A stretch of 64,000 nt of DNA from Oscarella lobularis (taxonomy: Eukaryota > Porifera > Homoscleromorpha > Homosclerophorida > Oscarellidae): contig NC_089190.1 in the NCBI RefSeq assembly GCF_947507565.1, forward strand, positions 1,178,001 to 1,242,000, given 5' to 3'. This document shows, in pieces, positions 11,701 through 22,792 of this stretch. The position numbers were made by a program, and so were the translations under genes. The notes under the pieces are model-generated. The model was not told the origin of the DNA, did no database searches, and was given only the letters and a program-made list of their open reading frames with translations. Every line of letters starts with the position of its first letter. The stretch's first letter is position 1.

Positions 11701-13323
11701 AGCGTCTTTTGGATTCTTCCCTGGCAAGCGCTTCAGAAATTTGAAAGTTGTAAATGGCGGTACCTCCGCTTTCTTTGAGCTTTGAAAACGCCGCGTTTGG
11801 GCTTTGGCGAGACTTGGATAAAGAAGACGTTAACTTGTCCTTTATCGCCTCTATATCCACATTTGATGATTGTTCTAAAGGTGCTTCATCTTTTACACCT
11901 GCCAAGCAAAACTATTAAGCCACACTTCTCTAATTACATTTACACTACTGTACCATCAATCGAGGAGGATGCTTGACACAACTCATCTGCTTCACACAAC
12001 TCATCCCTTTCACCGCTTCCTAACGGAAAAACACCGACAACTCAAAAGACAGAAATTGTCCCGTTTATTACATTACTCTCTTCAATGTCAGGTGATGCTT
12101 TTTCTCTTTCTTCTTCTTGTTCTTCTTCTCGTTCTTCTTCTTGATGTTCTTGTTCTTCCTGTTCTTCTTGTCCTTGCTCTTCTTGTTCTTGCTCTTCTTG
12201 TCCTTGCTCTTCTTGTCCTTGCTCTTCTTTTTCCTGCTCTTCTTGTTCTTGTTCTCGTTCTTCCTGTTCTTCTTTTTCCTGCTCTTGTTCTCGTTCTTCT
12301 TTTTCACAACTCAATTCAGTCACATTTGATGATTGGTTCAAAGGTGAGTCTAGTTCATCTTTCACACCTGCCAAGTGAAACTACGTATTAACTTCACTTT
12401 TCTAATTACATTTGTGCCACTGTACCATCAATCGAGGATGTTTCTCGCAACTCATCCCTTTCACCGTTTGCTAACAGAAAACACACAGACAGCTATTCAA
12501 AGACAAAAAATTGTCCTGTTCGTTGCATTACTCTCTTCAATGCCAGATGATGCCTTTTCTTTTTCTTCTTCTGCACTTGTTTCACAAAACTCTTCTTCCT
12601 TGTTCTCTAAAAAATAGCTCTTACAACTCTAAAGCAAAAAGATAATGCATGTTGCTTTACCCTTTAACGCTTCATGATCGCGATCCGTTTCTCCTTGCTT
12701 ACTAGGCAATTTGTGTTCGAGTTCTCCAAATATTCCGGTAAAACGCAAATTATTAATTGAACACGAGCCGCTTTTTTCTAGTTCCTTCAAAATCCTAATC
12801 GTTCTTTTCTTCGCGGAGTCGGGTGAAGGACGTGATTCATCTTGATTTTTTGCTTCTTCAAAATCAACTTCCTTCGTTGAGTTTAATTCGTCTAAAACGG
12901 ACNNNNNNNNNNNNNNNNNNNNNNNNNNNNNNNNNNNNNNNNNNNNNNNNNNNNNNNNNNNNNNNNNNNNNNNNNNNNNNNNNNNNNNNNNNNNNNNNNN
13001 NNNNNNNNNNNNNNNNNNNNNNNNNNNNNNNNNNNNNNNNNNNNNNNNNNNNNNNNNNNNNNNNNNNNNNNNNNNNNNNNNNNNNNNNNNNNNNNNNNNN
13101 NNTGGACCATTTTCTTCCTCCTCTCTCCCGCTTGACGTGTTGGTTTGTCCTTGGGAAGTGCCATGCGAAACAGCCTCAGTCGCCACTGGAGCGTCACCAT
13201 CTGCACGTGGTTGGCGAACAGGAAAAGAGTCGACTTCACTTCTCGCTAAACTTTCTGGACTACGTTTTTCCTGTTAACGCGTATAGAGTATTGCAATTCG
13301 TCTCAAGTCTAGCTCTCACCATT
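8762..13323 (-). CDS. Large multi-pass membrane protein with acidic and proline-rich N-terminus, family not recognised
   Basis: I do not recognise this family. The last exon alone encodes about 1040 residues. Its first half is disordered and very proline-rich, with repeated PPPPLPPP blocks (about 10630-11110) of the kind bound by SH3, WW or EVH1 domains. A cluster of 12 cysteines follows (about 10150-10280; CCNCC and four further C/CC groups), a likely palmitoylation site. Then come about eight hydrophobic helices with charged loops between 8780 and 10090, and a short polar C-tail ending NNRYRY. Upstream exons are Glu-rich. The start is assigned at 13323, where ATG lies directly before a donor (gtgaga); the spliced frame then reads MEKRSPESLARSEVDSF. 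The 200-N gap interrupts the second exon. A transporter or channel role is possible but unsupported by any motif. Confidence 0.65.
11857..12585 (-). repeat. Tandem duplication of exon plus intron (period about 460 bp)
   Basis: Two diverged copies lie at about 11857-12120 and 12318-12585. Each holds the start of an exon encoding GVKDE...PLxQSSNV, the preceding intron and the end of the upstream Glu-rich exon (..IEES before the donor gtaatg). The second copy also expands a Glu/Gln repeat (12100-12310). Confidence 0.75.
12903..13102. other. Assembly gap (200 N)
   Basis: Exactly 200 unknown bases inside an exon of the multi-pass gene, next to the duplicated acidic block. It is probably a scaffolding spacer of nominal length, so further repeat copies may be missing. 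Confidence 0.95.
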
Positions 13324-13904
13324 TCTTAGCCCTTTCGGGAGCTGAAACTTGCACCTGTTTAACAGAGTCTGTCAACACAACAACAGAAATGCGAAAATGA
13401 CTCTTGGAACCTTTTTTGAAAGCAGACGAAAACCAACCGGCCGTTACAGTTGAATACTTGGCAGCTCTTTCACACGTGATTTCAACGTGGACGTCTCCTA
13501 CACATACGAAAGATCACGTGCTGGCTACATTAAGTATCATTCTGTGCTGCAGTACCGTCGCCCAATTACACCATCGTTCCTTTCAGTCTTCCATCCCATT
13601 ACATATAAAAAAGCAATTAGAGAATTCAGGTTGCATTTTCATTCAAATCCTTAATTGATTAGGTAACTCCCTCAAAGGAACCCACAATCAAATTGAGCTC
13701 GTTTATAAATACCGGCTAAATTCACTGCAAACCATCACCTGCCAAACACATACCGGTTTCGTATCGCTCCTACAGGTACCTCTTGTCCTGAGGAATAACA
13801 GCCACAGCTTCAAGTTGCAGCAGGTTCTAAAAACTAACGCACAATTTTTTCGTAAAACGTGAAAAAAATAACTGCAGTTCCGACATCCAACACAATATCG
13901 TAGT
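13324..13904. other. Intergenic between multi-pass gene and CLCN6
   Basis: About 580 bp. It holds the promoter of the multi-pass gene and the 3' side of CLCN6. An 84-codon plus-strand frame (13404-13658) shows no recognisable domain. A last CLCN6 exon could extend to about 13800 if the alternative splice is used. Confidence 0.45.
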
Positions 13905-16900
13905 TCAGTCGACTTTCGAATGCATCTTACCGAGCTTGAGATGCAATGCTTCGTGAGTCAAGTCGTGCCGCGTTATCATCCCAACAGCCTGAAAATAAGA
14001 AATCCATTTGCAGACACAAGACCCAGGTAATCAATAGCATAATATTACCTGACCATGACTGTCAACTACAACCAAGTGTCGAAGTCCCATCGTTCGAAAA
14101 AGATTGAAAACGTACGGAATCGGCGCAAGAGGGTGAATGGTGTAAGGACAGGGGTGCATGTAACGAGTGACGTCCTAAAAATTACTTGATTAATAAATTA
14201 TGACAACTAACGATTGCTTTTCATTTACCATTATCTTGTTGTAAGCCGAATCGGGTACAGTAACGTCGTAAATGTCTTGAAAGCGCGGATACTGCTCTCT
14301 CATGTCGTCGTAATCAAGAATAGGCTGCGCTGATTTCTAGACAAAAGCATTGATATAGATATTTTGCCTTGGGATTAGCTATTGAAAACGCGTGACATTT
14401 TCTAGCAAAGAATAGCGAGTGCTTATGAATACTGACTACTCTCCTCAGTCTCCTGTAGGTATGCAAGTGTACATGTAGGAAAGTCTCTAGGCTCAGGTCT
14501 CTCACTACCAATCGCGTGAACGCCGGTCTCAAAGTACGCTACTAACCTTTTGATCAGCAGCAAACCACACTCGTTTCCGAAGCATCGTCACAAGCTGGGA
14601 ACGCAAGATGACACCGTGAAAAAATAGGACTGGCTCTCCCCTTTCGTCGCTCGTGCTGCTAGCGTAACTGCTACTCGCCGGGTCGAACATTTCCTGCTCG
14701 CGAGTGCCGTCAGCCGTCGAAGACGGCAACTTCTCTTCGCTCCTCGCCGCCGCCGGAACCGACACCGACGTCGGACCGAGTTCGATCTGCTCTTCGTTTT
14801 CGTCGATCGTGTTCGGCACGCGAAGCGGTCGCGCGCTCGTCGTGAAGGCGCGTCCGCGCTGTTGACGAAGAGCGGCGAGACGATCCGGCGACAGACGGCC
14901 TCGCTTGTCGAGCGACAGCATGTCGCGTCCGAGAATTTCGCCCGACAATTGATCACTCAGTATGCCGTAGTCGCGTTGCGACGACGACAACGCCTGTTCC
15001 GTCTCGTCGGCGTCAACGATGAGTTTGTAATGTTCGCTCTCCTCTACTTCTTCTTCTTCCTTCTCCTCCTCGCCTTCGTCTTCCTGACTGCGGAGTCGCG
15101 GGTGTTTAGGCAGGTGGGCGAGTAGGGTGTCGGTTGGCGCCGCCGAAACGATGGGAAAGGCGCTGTGCGCCGTCGTTCGAAGATGATTCACGATGACTTT
15201 CACCGACGTGTGCGGATAGATGTACTTCAGTGGACGATTCATGACGTCTTTGGCCAATAGCCTTTTAGAGAGAGAAAATAACGAGGAATAAATCAGTATA
15301 AGACCATCTTCTAGTCGTCGTACTTATGAAGGTGCAACGGCGACTCCCATTCGAGAAAGGGCACTTCTTTCAGCTCGACGTGTATGTCGTACAGTCCGAT
15401 GTTGAAACGATCTCCAACCCATTTAGCCACCTACATTCAAGTACAAACGCTAATCGTTTGGAGACTTAATAAAGATAATTGGGAATCACATCAATCAGAC
15501 TCGGATGTACAGTGTACTTGGACCATTCGCTTGCTATACCGTGCAGGGTTCTGCCGAGATTTTTTAAGTGTGGGAAGAGGGTCTGGAAGCCTTCGCAGTA
15601 ACTAATGCAAGCAATGGGCCGACTCTCGTGCAGTAATTTTAAAAGTGTCGGGAAACTGAGTTTTTACTGGCGGTAAACTGCAAAGGACTGTTCCTTTGCC
15701 TATGAAATCTGAAGGTATAGGACGTCTATATTCGTGGATTGGCGAAGGGTCCCCTTTTGGGGGAACAAGTCGTCGTTTTGATCGCTAGAAGCTCAAAAAA
15801 ACGCGTTTCTCGCGTAAAGAACTTTGGTACTGTGCACATTTCACGGTACAATGGTACTGAAATGTGCGAGATGCGTGTGTCGGTTCTTCTCATTGGGAGT
15901 GGGGTACGTACTCTGAGGGACCCTTTTGAACGGATCGTGGCTCACCGGAGCACACGCGAGTGAGGCGAGCTCGTCCGCGTAGAACGTATGACAACAGTTC
16001 GGCGAATTCCGGGAGATTGTAAATACAATATCAATATCGTTTAAATTCTAACTTAAATTTGTACAGTAGTCATAGCTAAGTTACTTACCATAAGGCTGAC
16101 CATGATGGGAAGGCCGTAGCTGATTTCATTCGTAGATTCAATCAAGATGACAGTGAGGCTGATCGTCATCCGCACCACGCCGCCCAAGAAAGAGGCAGCG
16201 CCAATCAGAGCAAATGTGCCAGAGTAAGCGTAGGGTCCATACCCAGTCTTTTGTCTGTTTACAAAGAGAAATTTTAGAATGTGAAGTGAAAAACGGGAGA
16301 TAGACGTACAGGAGTTGGGCAACCAAGCGCCCATACACTGCACCGATTGCGAGACACGGAACAAAGAGTCCACTCGGCACGCCCGATCCGTACGTCCACA
16401 CGGCGAGACAAAAGAATAGGACGAAAAAGACGACGAGAGAGAGAAGTTTGAAATTATCTCAATGGAAAAAGATAATTAGATTAGACGAATTTTTGTTTTC
16501 GTATACGCGTACTTTCTTCCGGTTGATGAAATAGCTGCTTGATAGCTTCCTCTTCGACATTAAAGTACAAGGTAGCCAAGTCGTTCATCGAACCATCGGG
16601 ACACAAATAACTGCGCGTAAAATTCACAACGTCACTGGCCTTAGGTATAGGAAAAAAACATTTCAAAGAGAAAAGAACGATGAAAAAACGATACTTTGTA
16701 GGCGGCCGTGAAATTCAAAGACACGCAGTGTCCCAAGCTTATCGTCGAGCCGAACGTCAGTATCGACGTCGTCACGCCAATGAGAATGGCTTCGAGAAAA
16801 CGAACCAACCAATGCCGCTTAGCGAGATGCTTCAACCGATAGATGGTGAGTCGCGTATTGATGGCGTTAAAGAGAGCCCCAAGGAGACCGCCACCGACGC

Positions 16901-18629
16901 CCATTAGAACGAAAATGGCCAAATTCGAAAGTTGCCAGAGCTTGCAGTGGGGTCCACACTGCACAAGATTTTTTTTTGATTGACACTCTCTATAGAAGCT
17001 ATCGTGGAACCTTACGTCGAACTGTCCGAAGTCGAGAAGTCCAGGGTTTCCGACGGTGTACCAGGGCGACGAATGAAGTATTGCCTCGCGGAGAATGTTC
17101 AGCGTGAACGACGACGTCATAGCACAGAAAAACTACACATTGCTCACGTCTTTCTCAAATCGTTAATTAATTCCCAATTCGATGGATCGTACCACTCGCC
17201 ACGTTAACGCTTGATTCCAGAACGACGCCCCCTCTTCCAAGCTGAATAGCGTTCCGCCAATCGGAGCTCCGAACGCGGCTAATTAGAACAACGAGTTAAT
17301 ATATATAAGCGTTTTGATGTTGTGACGGCGTCTCGCCTGCTACTCCCGCTGCGGCACCAGCTGATACAAAATCCCTCTTATATCTACGATCATCGGTATA
17401 TTGCGGCCAAGGCTAGCATTCGCTCTATATTCGGCGTTTACTTGTCCGTTCGGAAGCCCTTGTATCTCAAGTCGATTTGAGGAAAAGTGACGCTATGCAA
17501 CTAAGAGGAAAAGACGATTCGCACTTCACGTGCCAGGGTCTCTGACCGTGCTCCCCACCTGCGGGATGCTCGCACCGAGAATAGCACCGCTGTGAATCAT
17601 GGGACCCTCCTTGCCGACGAGGAAACCTTGAGACGAATATAGGGATTGAAAAAGTTATATATATATATATTTAATCTACCTCCGGCCACGCTAAATAGAA
17701 CGCCCACAGCTTTGGCAAAAAGCGTTTTCAATCGAGCCACGTTAGGAACCTGGGTACAAAAGCGAGTACGAAGATGCTAAAATAAGACAACTAACTACTC
17801 ACCCTGACACCATTGAGATAGCATTTAATTTCGGGTATTCCGCTACCAGCTGCGACTGGCTACATAAGTGTATGATAAATCCTTTTTCAATCGGTTCCTA
17901 GCTGCTGTATACCTCCCATGCTGTGAGAGCCGCGGCAACGATTGCGTAAAGGCAGTTGAATCCGGTGATGATCAGAACGCACAAGATCAATTTTCCTTCG
18001 TTTTGAAACGTCGCGATGTCTAAAGAGACGAGTAATTGAGAATTGACAAAAAAGGACGTCAATTTTTCTCACATTCCAAAGTCGTGTTGAACTTGAAGCT
18101 AGCCAAATGCTTGACACAGAAATCAATAAAAAATGCCACCTATAAGTAATTCAAGGGAGGGAGGAAACTGATGCTAATTGCTCCTCTCACAAGTCCAGTT
18201 CCAGCTCCAATAAAAAAGACGAGAACCCATTCCCATACGCCTTGATACCACGTGAAAGGTCGACGAAAAGGAAACCAGCACGTTTTCTGCCCGAAAAAAA
18301 AATCAAACGAGTTCGATGTTGAGGCTTCTATTTGCCTACCGATCGGCTTTCTTTCTCCAGCTGGTCAACGTACGGCTCGTTGTAGCTCGTGTCATAATCG
18401 AGGCTCTGGTGTTTAGTGAGAGCTGTTGTGCCACGCCCACGGAATCTCATGGACTCACTTCGTAGTCTTTGATTCGCTTCTGAAGTCGGAAATCGGCTCC
18501 GGACGACTTGAGTTCCTTGTAGTTTGCCGTTTCGGCTGACGAGTTCTACGCAAATTGCGGTAGAAGCGCTCGCGGACACGTTTTCCTCTAAATTCGTCGC
18601 CTAAAAAGGCGACTCCTCGTACGTACCAT
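13905..18629 (-). CDS. CLCN6: Chloride/proton exchanger ClC-6
   Basis: Late-endosomal/lysosomal 2Cl-/H+ exchanger of the ClC-6 type. The cytosolic N-terminus carries SLDYD...NEPYVDQLE as in vertebrate ClC-6. The gating-glutamate motif [10 protein letters not shown] is at about 17576-17630, and [15 protein letters not shown] follows near 17240. [17 protein letters not shown] lies near 16370 and the [10 protein letters not shown] region near 16150. Two CBS domains sit at the C-terminal end ([14 protein letters not shown] near 15200; [12 protein letters not shown] near 14080), separated by an acidic insert. The start is uncertain. ATG at 18629 needs a 26-nt intron, shorter than any other here; ATG at 18450 is the conservative choice. 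The stop at 13905 assumes read-through of a possible donor at 13930. One intron (about 15430-16090) is unusually long. The gene is divergent from FHIT. Confidence 0.9.
15434..16085. other. Unusually long CLCN6 intron, possible inserted element
   Basis: About 650 bp in a gene whose other introns are mostly 45-120 bp. It contains inverted segments AAGGGTCCC (about 15745) and GGGACCCTT (about 15918), and a hairpin pairing CACATTTCA with TGAAATGTG (about 15837-15870). No coding remnant is seen. A small non-autonomous element is plausible, but no clear ends or target duplication are found. Confidence 0.3.
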
Positions 18630-18759
18630 TTTTGGTCAGCAACCAGCTTCCAAGAAAACCCACTTCCGCGACTGTATTCGCACGATTCGCTAGATCTTGT
18701 CTCTGTGTAGCGCACTTCACGCGCGGTCACGCGTCGAGCGCCACTCACGTGAGCAAAGT
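18630..18759. promoter_or_regulatory. Shared divergent promoter CLCN6/FHIT
   Basis: About 130 bp lie between the proposed CLCN6 and FHIT start codons on opposite strands, so both promoters must sit here or overlap the first exons. No TATA box is evident. Location is inferred from gene positions only. Confidence 0.45.
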
Positions 18760-19479
18760 ATGTCCGTCTTTCGTTTCGGCCAGCATTTGATTCGCACGAC
18801 TCAAATTTTTTTCCAATCGGATCTTTCCGTCGCATTCGTGAACATAAAACCAGTCGTTCGCGGCCGTATCCGAACCTCGTAGACCCTCGAAAACAGCCGT
18901 TTTTCGCGCGCTCGAATAATTCTCAACTTAACTCTTCCGGCCAGACGTTCTAGTGTCGCCGAAGCGGCTCGTGAAGCGCTTCAAGGACCTCTCGCGCGAC
19001 GAGATCACCGACCTATTCGTCAGCACGCAGATAATTGCCGAGAAAATCGAATCGGCCTACAAGGGCACATCGTGCACAATAGCAATACAGGTTTCAAAAA
19101 AAGATATAACGCGAAGCTATAGAAAATCTTAATTAATTAATTTAATTAATTAATTTAATTATTTGACTGTGACCATTTTGTTGAATGGGCGAACGTTTTA
19201 TTCTTAGGATGGACCGGATGCTGGACAGACCGTGAACGTAACTTCTTGCCATTGCGCATTTCTGCATGTCTCTCTGTATTTCTTTTTCTGCAGCACGTGC
19301 ACGTTCACATACTGCCTCGAAAGCCCGGCGATTTCGAGGAGAACGATCAGATCTACAGCGAACTGAATGCCCACTCGAAGAGCGTGGCTCTCGACTCGAC
19401 GCGGTCGGATCGACGAACGGAAGAGGATATGGGAGAAGAAGCAGCAAGCCTAGCCAAACTATTCGTCTCTACCAAATAA
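18760..19479 (+). CDS. FHIT: Fragile histidine triad diadenosine triphosphate hydrolase
   Basis: HIT-family hydrolase that cleaves diadenosine triphosphate (Ap3A). Four exons by eye: 18760-18865 (MSVFRFGQHLIRTTQIFF, ending in KPVVRG), 18945-19090 (HVLVSPKRLVKRFKDL, ending in IAIQ), 19208-19237 (DGPDAGQTVN) and 19294-19479. The last exon begins with the histidine triad HVHVHILPRK, whose central histidine is the catalytic nucleophile in this family. The length of about 155 residues matches vertebrate FHIT. The start is set by alignment with the conserved FRFGQHLI N-terminus. It is convergent with GPR157, the stops lying 47 bp apart. Confidence 0.93.
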
Positions 19480-19526
19480 AAAAGTGTAGTAGAGAAATTC
19501 ATTAGAGTTAAAAGTTATTAGTGTGA

Positions 19527-20732
19527 TCACGCCTTGCGTTGAAGCAGCGGCTCCCTTTCTCTGTGACCCGCTTGAATGCGTCCGTTCCTCGAGAGTGGTT
19601 TGCGACAGCAAAAGAAAATTAGCTCTCGAACGTTTCGTGTCAAAATGCAAAATAGTACGCAGTTAGCTATGCCTTGAGCAGAGTCTCCAATACCCTTAGA
19701 AACAAACATTAGGCTTCTCTTTAATTAATGTCTATAGCTCTTACTTCTAGGAGGAGCAGTCCCTTGTTTGCCAGGCTTTTGTAGTCACGGGAAAAATATA
19801 GAATAATCCTAACCGTGCTCCATATGTGCAATAGAAAGTAGACAAGAGGCACAAAGGTCAATTTTCGATTGATGGAACGAACTTCGGCTTCGGTGATGAC
19901 GTCGTGCGAAAACGAAGTATCGTCCAAGCGAGACTAAAAAACCCCAATCAATCATAAGCATCAGTAACACAGACCCACATCTACTATATCTGTATGAAAG
20001 TATATTTTGGTACCACCTCTATGCATATGCCTCTGTGTGTCTTTGGCTCTTACCTCGAGGTATATGTGTCTCACCGTCAAAATATACGCGACGGGACAGA
20101 CGATATACGAGAGCAGCTCCCAAGCGCCGCCGGCCATCATAATCCAAAAATCCTGCCAGTGATGATTGAACCATTTCGGCGCGCTCCTGTCGTAGCCGGT
20201 AACGTGCCCGTGAATCGTCGTGAAGTTGTGCGTCGATCGGATGTAGCACCAGCCGGCGGTCACGGTCGGACGCGCGTACGAACCGTTCTCCGACGAATTC
20301 AAGCGATTCATGTCGACTCCGAGCACGTCGAGACCGGCGGCGGTGGCGACGATGACGAGAGGCAGGCCCCAAGCGAGCGGGTGAAAGACGTAGTTGATGA
20401 GACGACGATTCAACGTCGATCGTTCGTACGTCACGTTGATGTAGAGATAGATGGCGATGAACATCGTCCAGAGGAAGGAGCTGATGCTGCCGTAGATGGC
20501 GAAGCCCGCCTGGATTTGGCAGCTCGTCGTCGTCGTATTCGACTTGATTGCTATTCCGACGGCGTTCGATACGGCCGTCGTTAGATCGGTGAACGATAGA
20601 TAGACGAGCATGAGTCGCGCGGCGCCGCGCAAGTCGCGAAAGAGGACGTATGACAGGATGATTGTCAGCGAGCCGACAATGGAGAGGGCGCAAACGACGA
20701 GTATCGTCACGTCGAGCCACTGCAGTGACATA
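19527..20732 (-). CDS. GPR157: G-protein-coupled receptor GPR157-like
   Basis: Seven-helix receptor resembling GPR157, a receptor distantly related to secretin/cAMP-type receptors. TM1 is VVCALSIVGSLTIILSYVLF, followed by RDLRGAARLMLVYLSFTDL. TM3 has SSFLWTMFIAIYLYINV, TM4 starts WGLPLVIVATAAGLDVLG, extracellular loop 2 has GWCYI, and TM5 is near 20110. Later exons give PLVYFLLHIWSTVRIILYF (TM6) and GIGDSAQGIANCVLFCILTR (TM7), both close to vertebrate GPR157. The tail ends in QRKA at 19527. The start at 20732 leaves a very short N-terminus; an in-frame extension reaches 20851. Ligand unknown. Confidence 0.85.
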
Positions 20733-20906
20733 CTATCCCACGTACAGTATATACTGCTGCTATCATGTGACTTACCCAGCCGTCCGATATGTTTATTAAC
20801 TACTGTGACTTGAGCATTTTTTTGCTGCCGACTAAAAAACTGACCATGCATCAGATTAATTCGTTATTTAATTATTTTCTTAATTAAAATCTAAAGTGCA
20901 AAGACT

Positions 20907-22751
20907 TCATCTATACCTTGATTTCGATTTATGCCTGTCATCGTCTCGGTGTCTCTCGTATCTGCCGCGATCGTAATCCCCGTCTCTGTCCCGTCGACTT
21001 CCTCTGTCTCTATATCTACTCTCCTTCGATCGTCGCTCCCTGTCTCGCTCTCTTTCCCGACTGCGACTACGACTACGACTGCGACTGCGTGATCGCCTTC
21101 TCGCTCGATGGCGACTCTCCTCTTCTCTGTGAGAGCGTCTGTGACGCGAGTCCTTACCGCGAGAATCGTGTCTGCTCTCTCTCTTCGTCGATCCCGATTC
21201 GCTATCACCGCCCGATTCGTTGCTAGGGGGAACCGCTCCGCCGCCACCGCCATCCTCCCTTTTTCCTTCAACGGGACTGACGGCTTTTGAGCCAGGTCTC
21301 GACGACATTAGATCTCCGTGAAGATCTTTGGCTCCCGTTGCTGACGAAACAGGAGACTTGTCGTCCTTCCGAGGTCCGTTTTCAACTGCCAACTTGTCCT
21401 AAACAACAGGAGGATACACGCATGACTTCTAATCGAGCTGTAGCAATACCTTTTCGATATCCTCGGGTTTCTTCAGACTTTGAACGGCTTGGAGAAGTTC
21501 GTTCAACGGGCGCTGTATAAATAACAGATAAGAATGAGGAGGAAAAGTGCTTGGGATCGCACCTTCTTTCGTTCATACAGCTGTACAAGAGTACAACTGA
21601 TTTCCTAACAAAAAGATACTAGAACAGATTGACTATGACTATAGGTGGCGTTCTTTACCTCTATGTCCAATTGGTCAGCGTCGAAGAGAAGCCACCAGGG
21701 AGGATCCTCAGGAAGAGGAATCTAAAATAATCTATTATTTCTTTTAGATTACTACGCTAATGTGTCCCGTTGACCTGGAGCTCTCTGGCAGCTAAGAAGA
21801 TGCAGGCACAGGCAATTGTCTCCGGCGTGAATCGTACGAAAACGTCCGACATCAGCAAATCATTCATACAATTCCTTTGTGCAAAAGTATATAAATGTAG
21901 CAGGAACATTCGCATTATTCCTACCAGGCTCTTTGCACCAGTTGGGCGTTTTTCTCGTGCTCAAGTATTTGCAGAAAAGTAATGATGATCTAGGAGAGAA
22001 GACAGGCATTTAGACAGCCAATCAACAGCAAACGATCTCGACACCTTGTGAGGATGCTTGACATGAACACAAAACCCTAGATTCTAAAAGAGAGAAAATG
22101 AATGTAAAATTTCCATTGCCACGCATTATAAATATTCACCTTCAGGATTCGCCTCTCTGCCCTTATAACGAATCCCTTGGTGGATATGTACAAATTACCC
22201 CAGAAATCCATTGGATGTAGTGGTCTAGCGATAGAATCATGCGACAACGATAAGGAACTTTACAAAACCAAATTAGGTCTCACTTGGAATTATGCTTCTG
22301 TTTGAGCGCGTGAAAAACGTTGATAATGTCGCGCAATCGGCGAGGACACTCTTCGATCTTCGCCGCCAATGTCAGACAAGCCATAGCGACGTGCTGAACG
22401 AAGTAAGAAAGCGTCGCGAAAGCCGAATCAGAAATCGGGTGCCCTCTCACCTCAAAATCGTGCCTAATAAACGATTTGCAGTAGTAAAATCGCTGAAAAA
22501 GGACTTGGGCAGTTGCCATTGCAACCTAGAAACACCATAGGCATTCTATATGGCCCTTGAGCGACGCTTACTTGGGGTAATTTCAGCATTACGCCGCCCG
22601 TTTGAATGTATTCGCATCCTATGATGCGTAGATCGATTTCAACGTCCCTGTCGAGCCCTTGTTCCATCGAGGGCGTCTCTTGCAACCTTTCGGGACAGAG
22701 GAGAACGTTGTCGAGCGAGAGAACGACCCGATAGGCCTTCGCGTCCGCCAT
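20907..22751 (-). CDS. CCNL1: Cyclin L (transcription/splicing cyclin)
   Basis: Nuclear cyclin that partners CDK11/CDK12-type kinases and links transcription with splicing. The start at 22751 gives [19 protein letters not shown], followed by TPSMEQGLD and the cyclin box ([15 protein letters not shown]...[23 protein letters not shown]). [19 protein letters not shown] matches cyclin L closely. Several small exons encode the second cyclin fold between 21600 and 22200. The C-terminus (20907-21390) is an RS domain with alternating SR dipeptides and RDRD/RERE runs, as expected for L-type cyclins. The symbol follows CCNL1, but this could equally be the single ancestor of CCNL1 and CCNL2. The start codon lies 41 bp from that of TPRG1L. 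Confidence 0.92.
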
Positions 22752-22792
22752 GTTTTTCGCGTCGGAGCAACGAGTGCGCTAAGCGTGTGCTC

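Noticed and set aside
11969-12391. Plus-strand Leu/Val-rich frames opposite the Glu-rich exon
   Set aside because: They are the complement of GAA/GAG repeats; the minus-strand Glu-rich frame has matching splice sites and a duplicated partner exon.
13404-13658. Small plus-strand gene of 84 codons
   Set aside because: No recognisable domain, no splice support and no start context; it lies in the probable promoter of the minus-strand multi-pass gene.
20019-20720. 233-codon Arg/His-rich frame overlapping GPR157
   Set aside because: Same strand but a different frame from a seven-helix receptor with a clear family match; its composition is that of a shadow frame.
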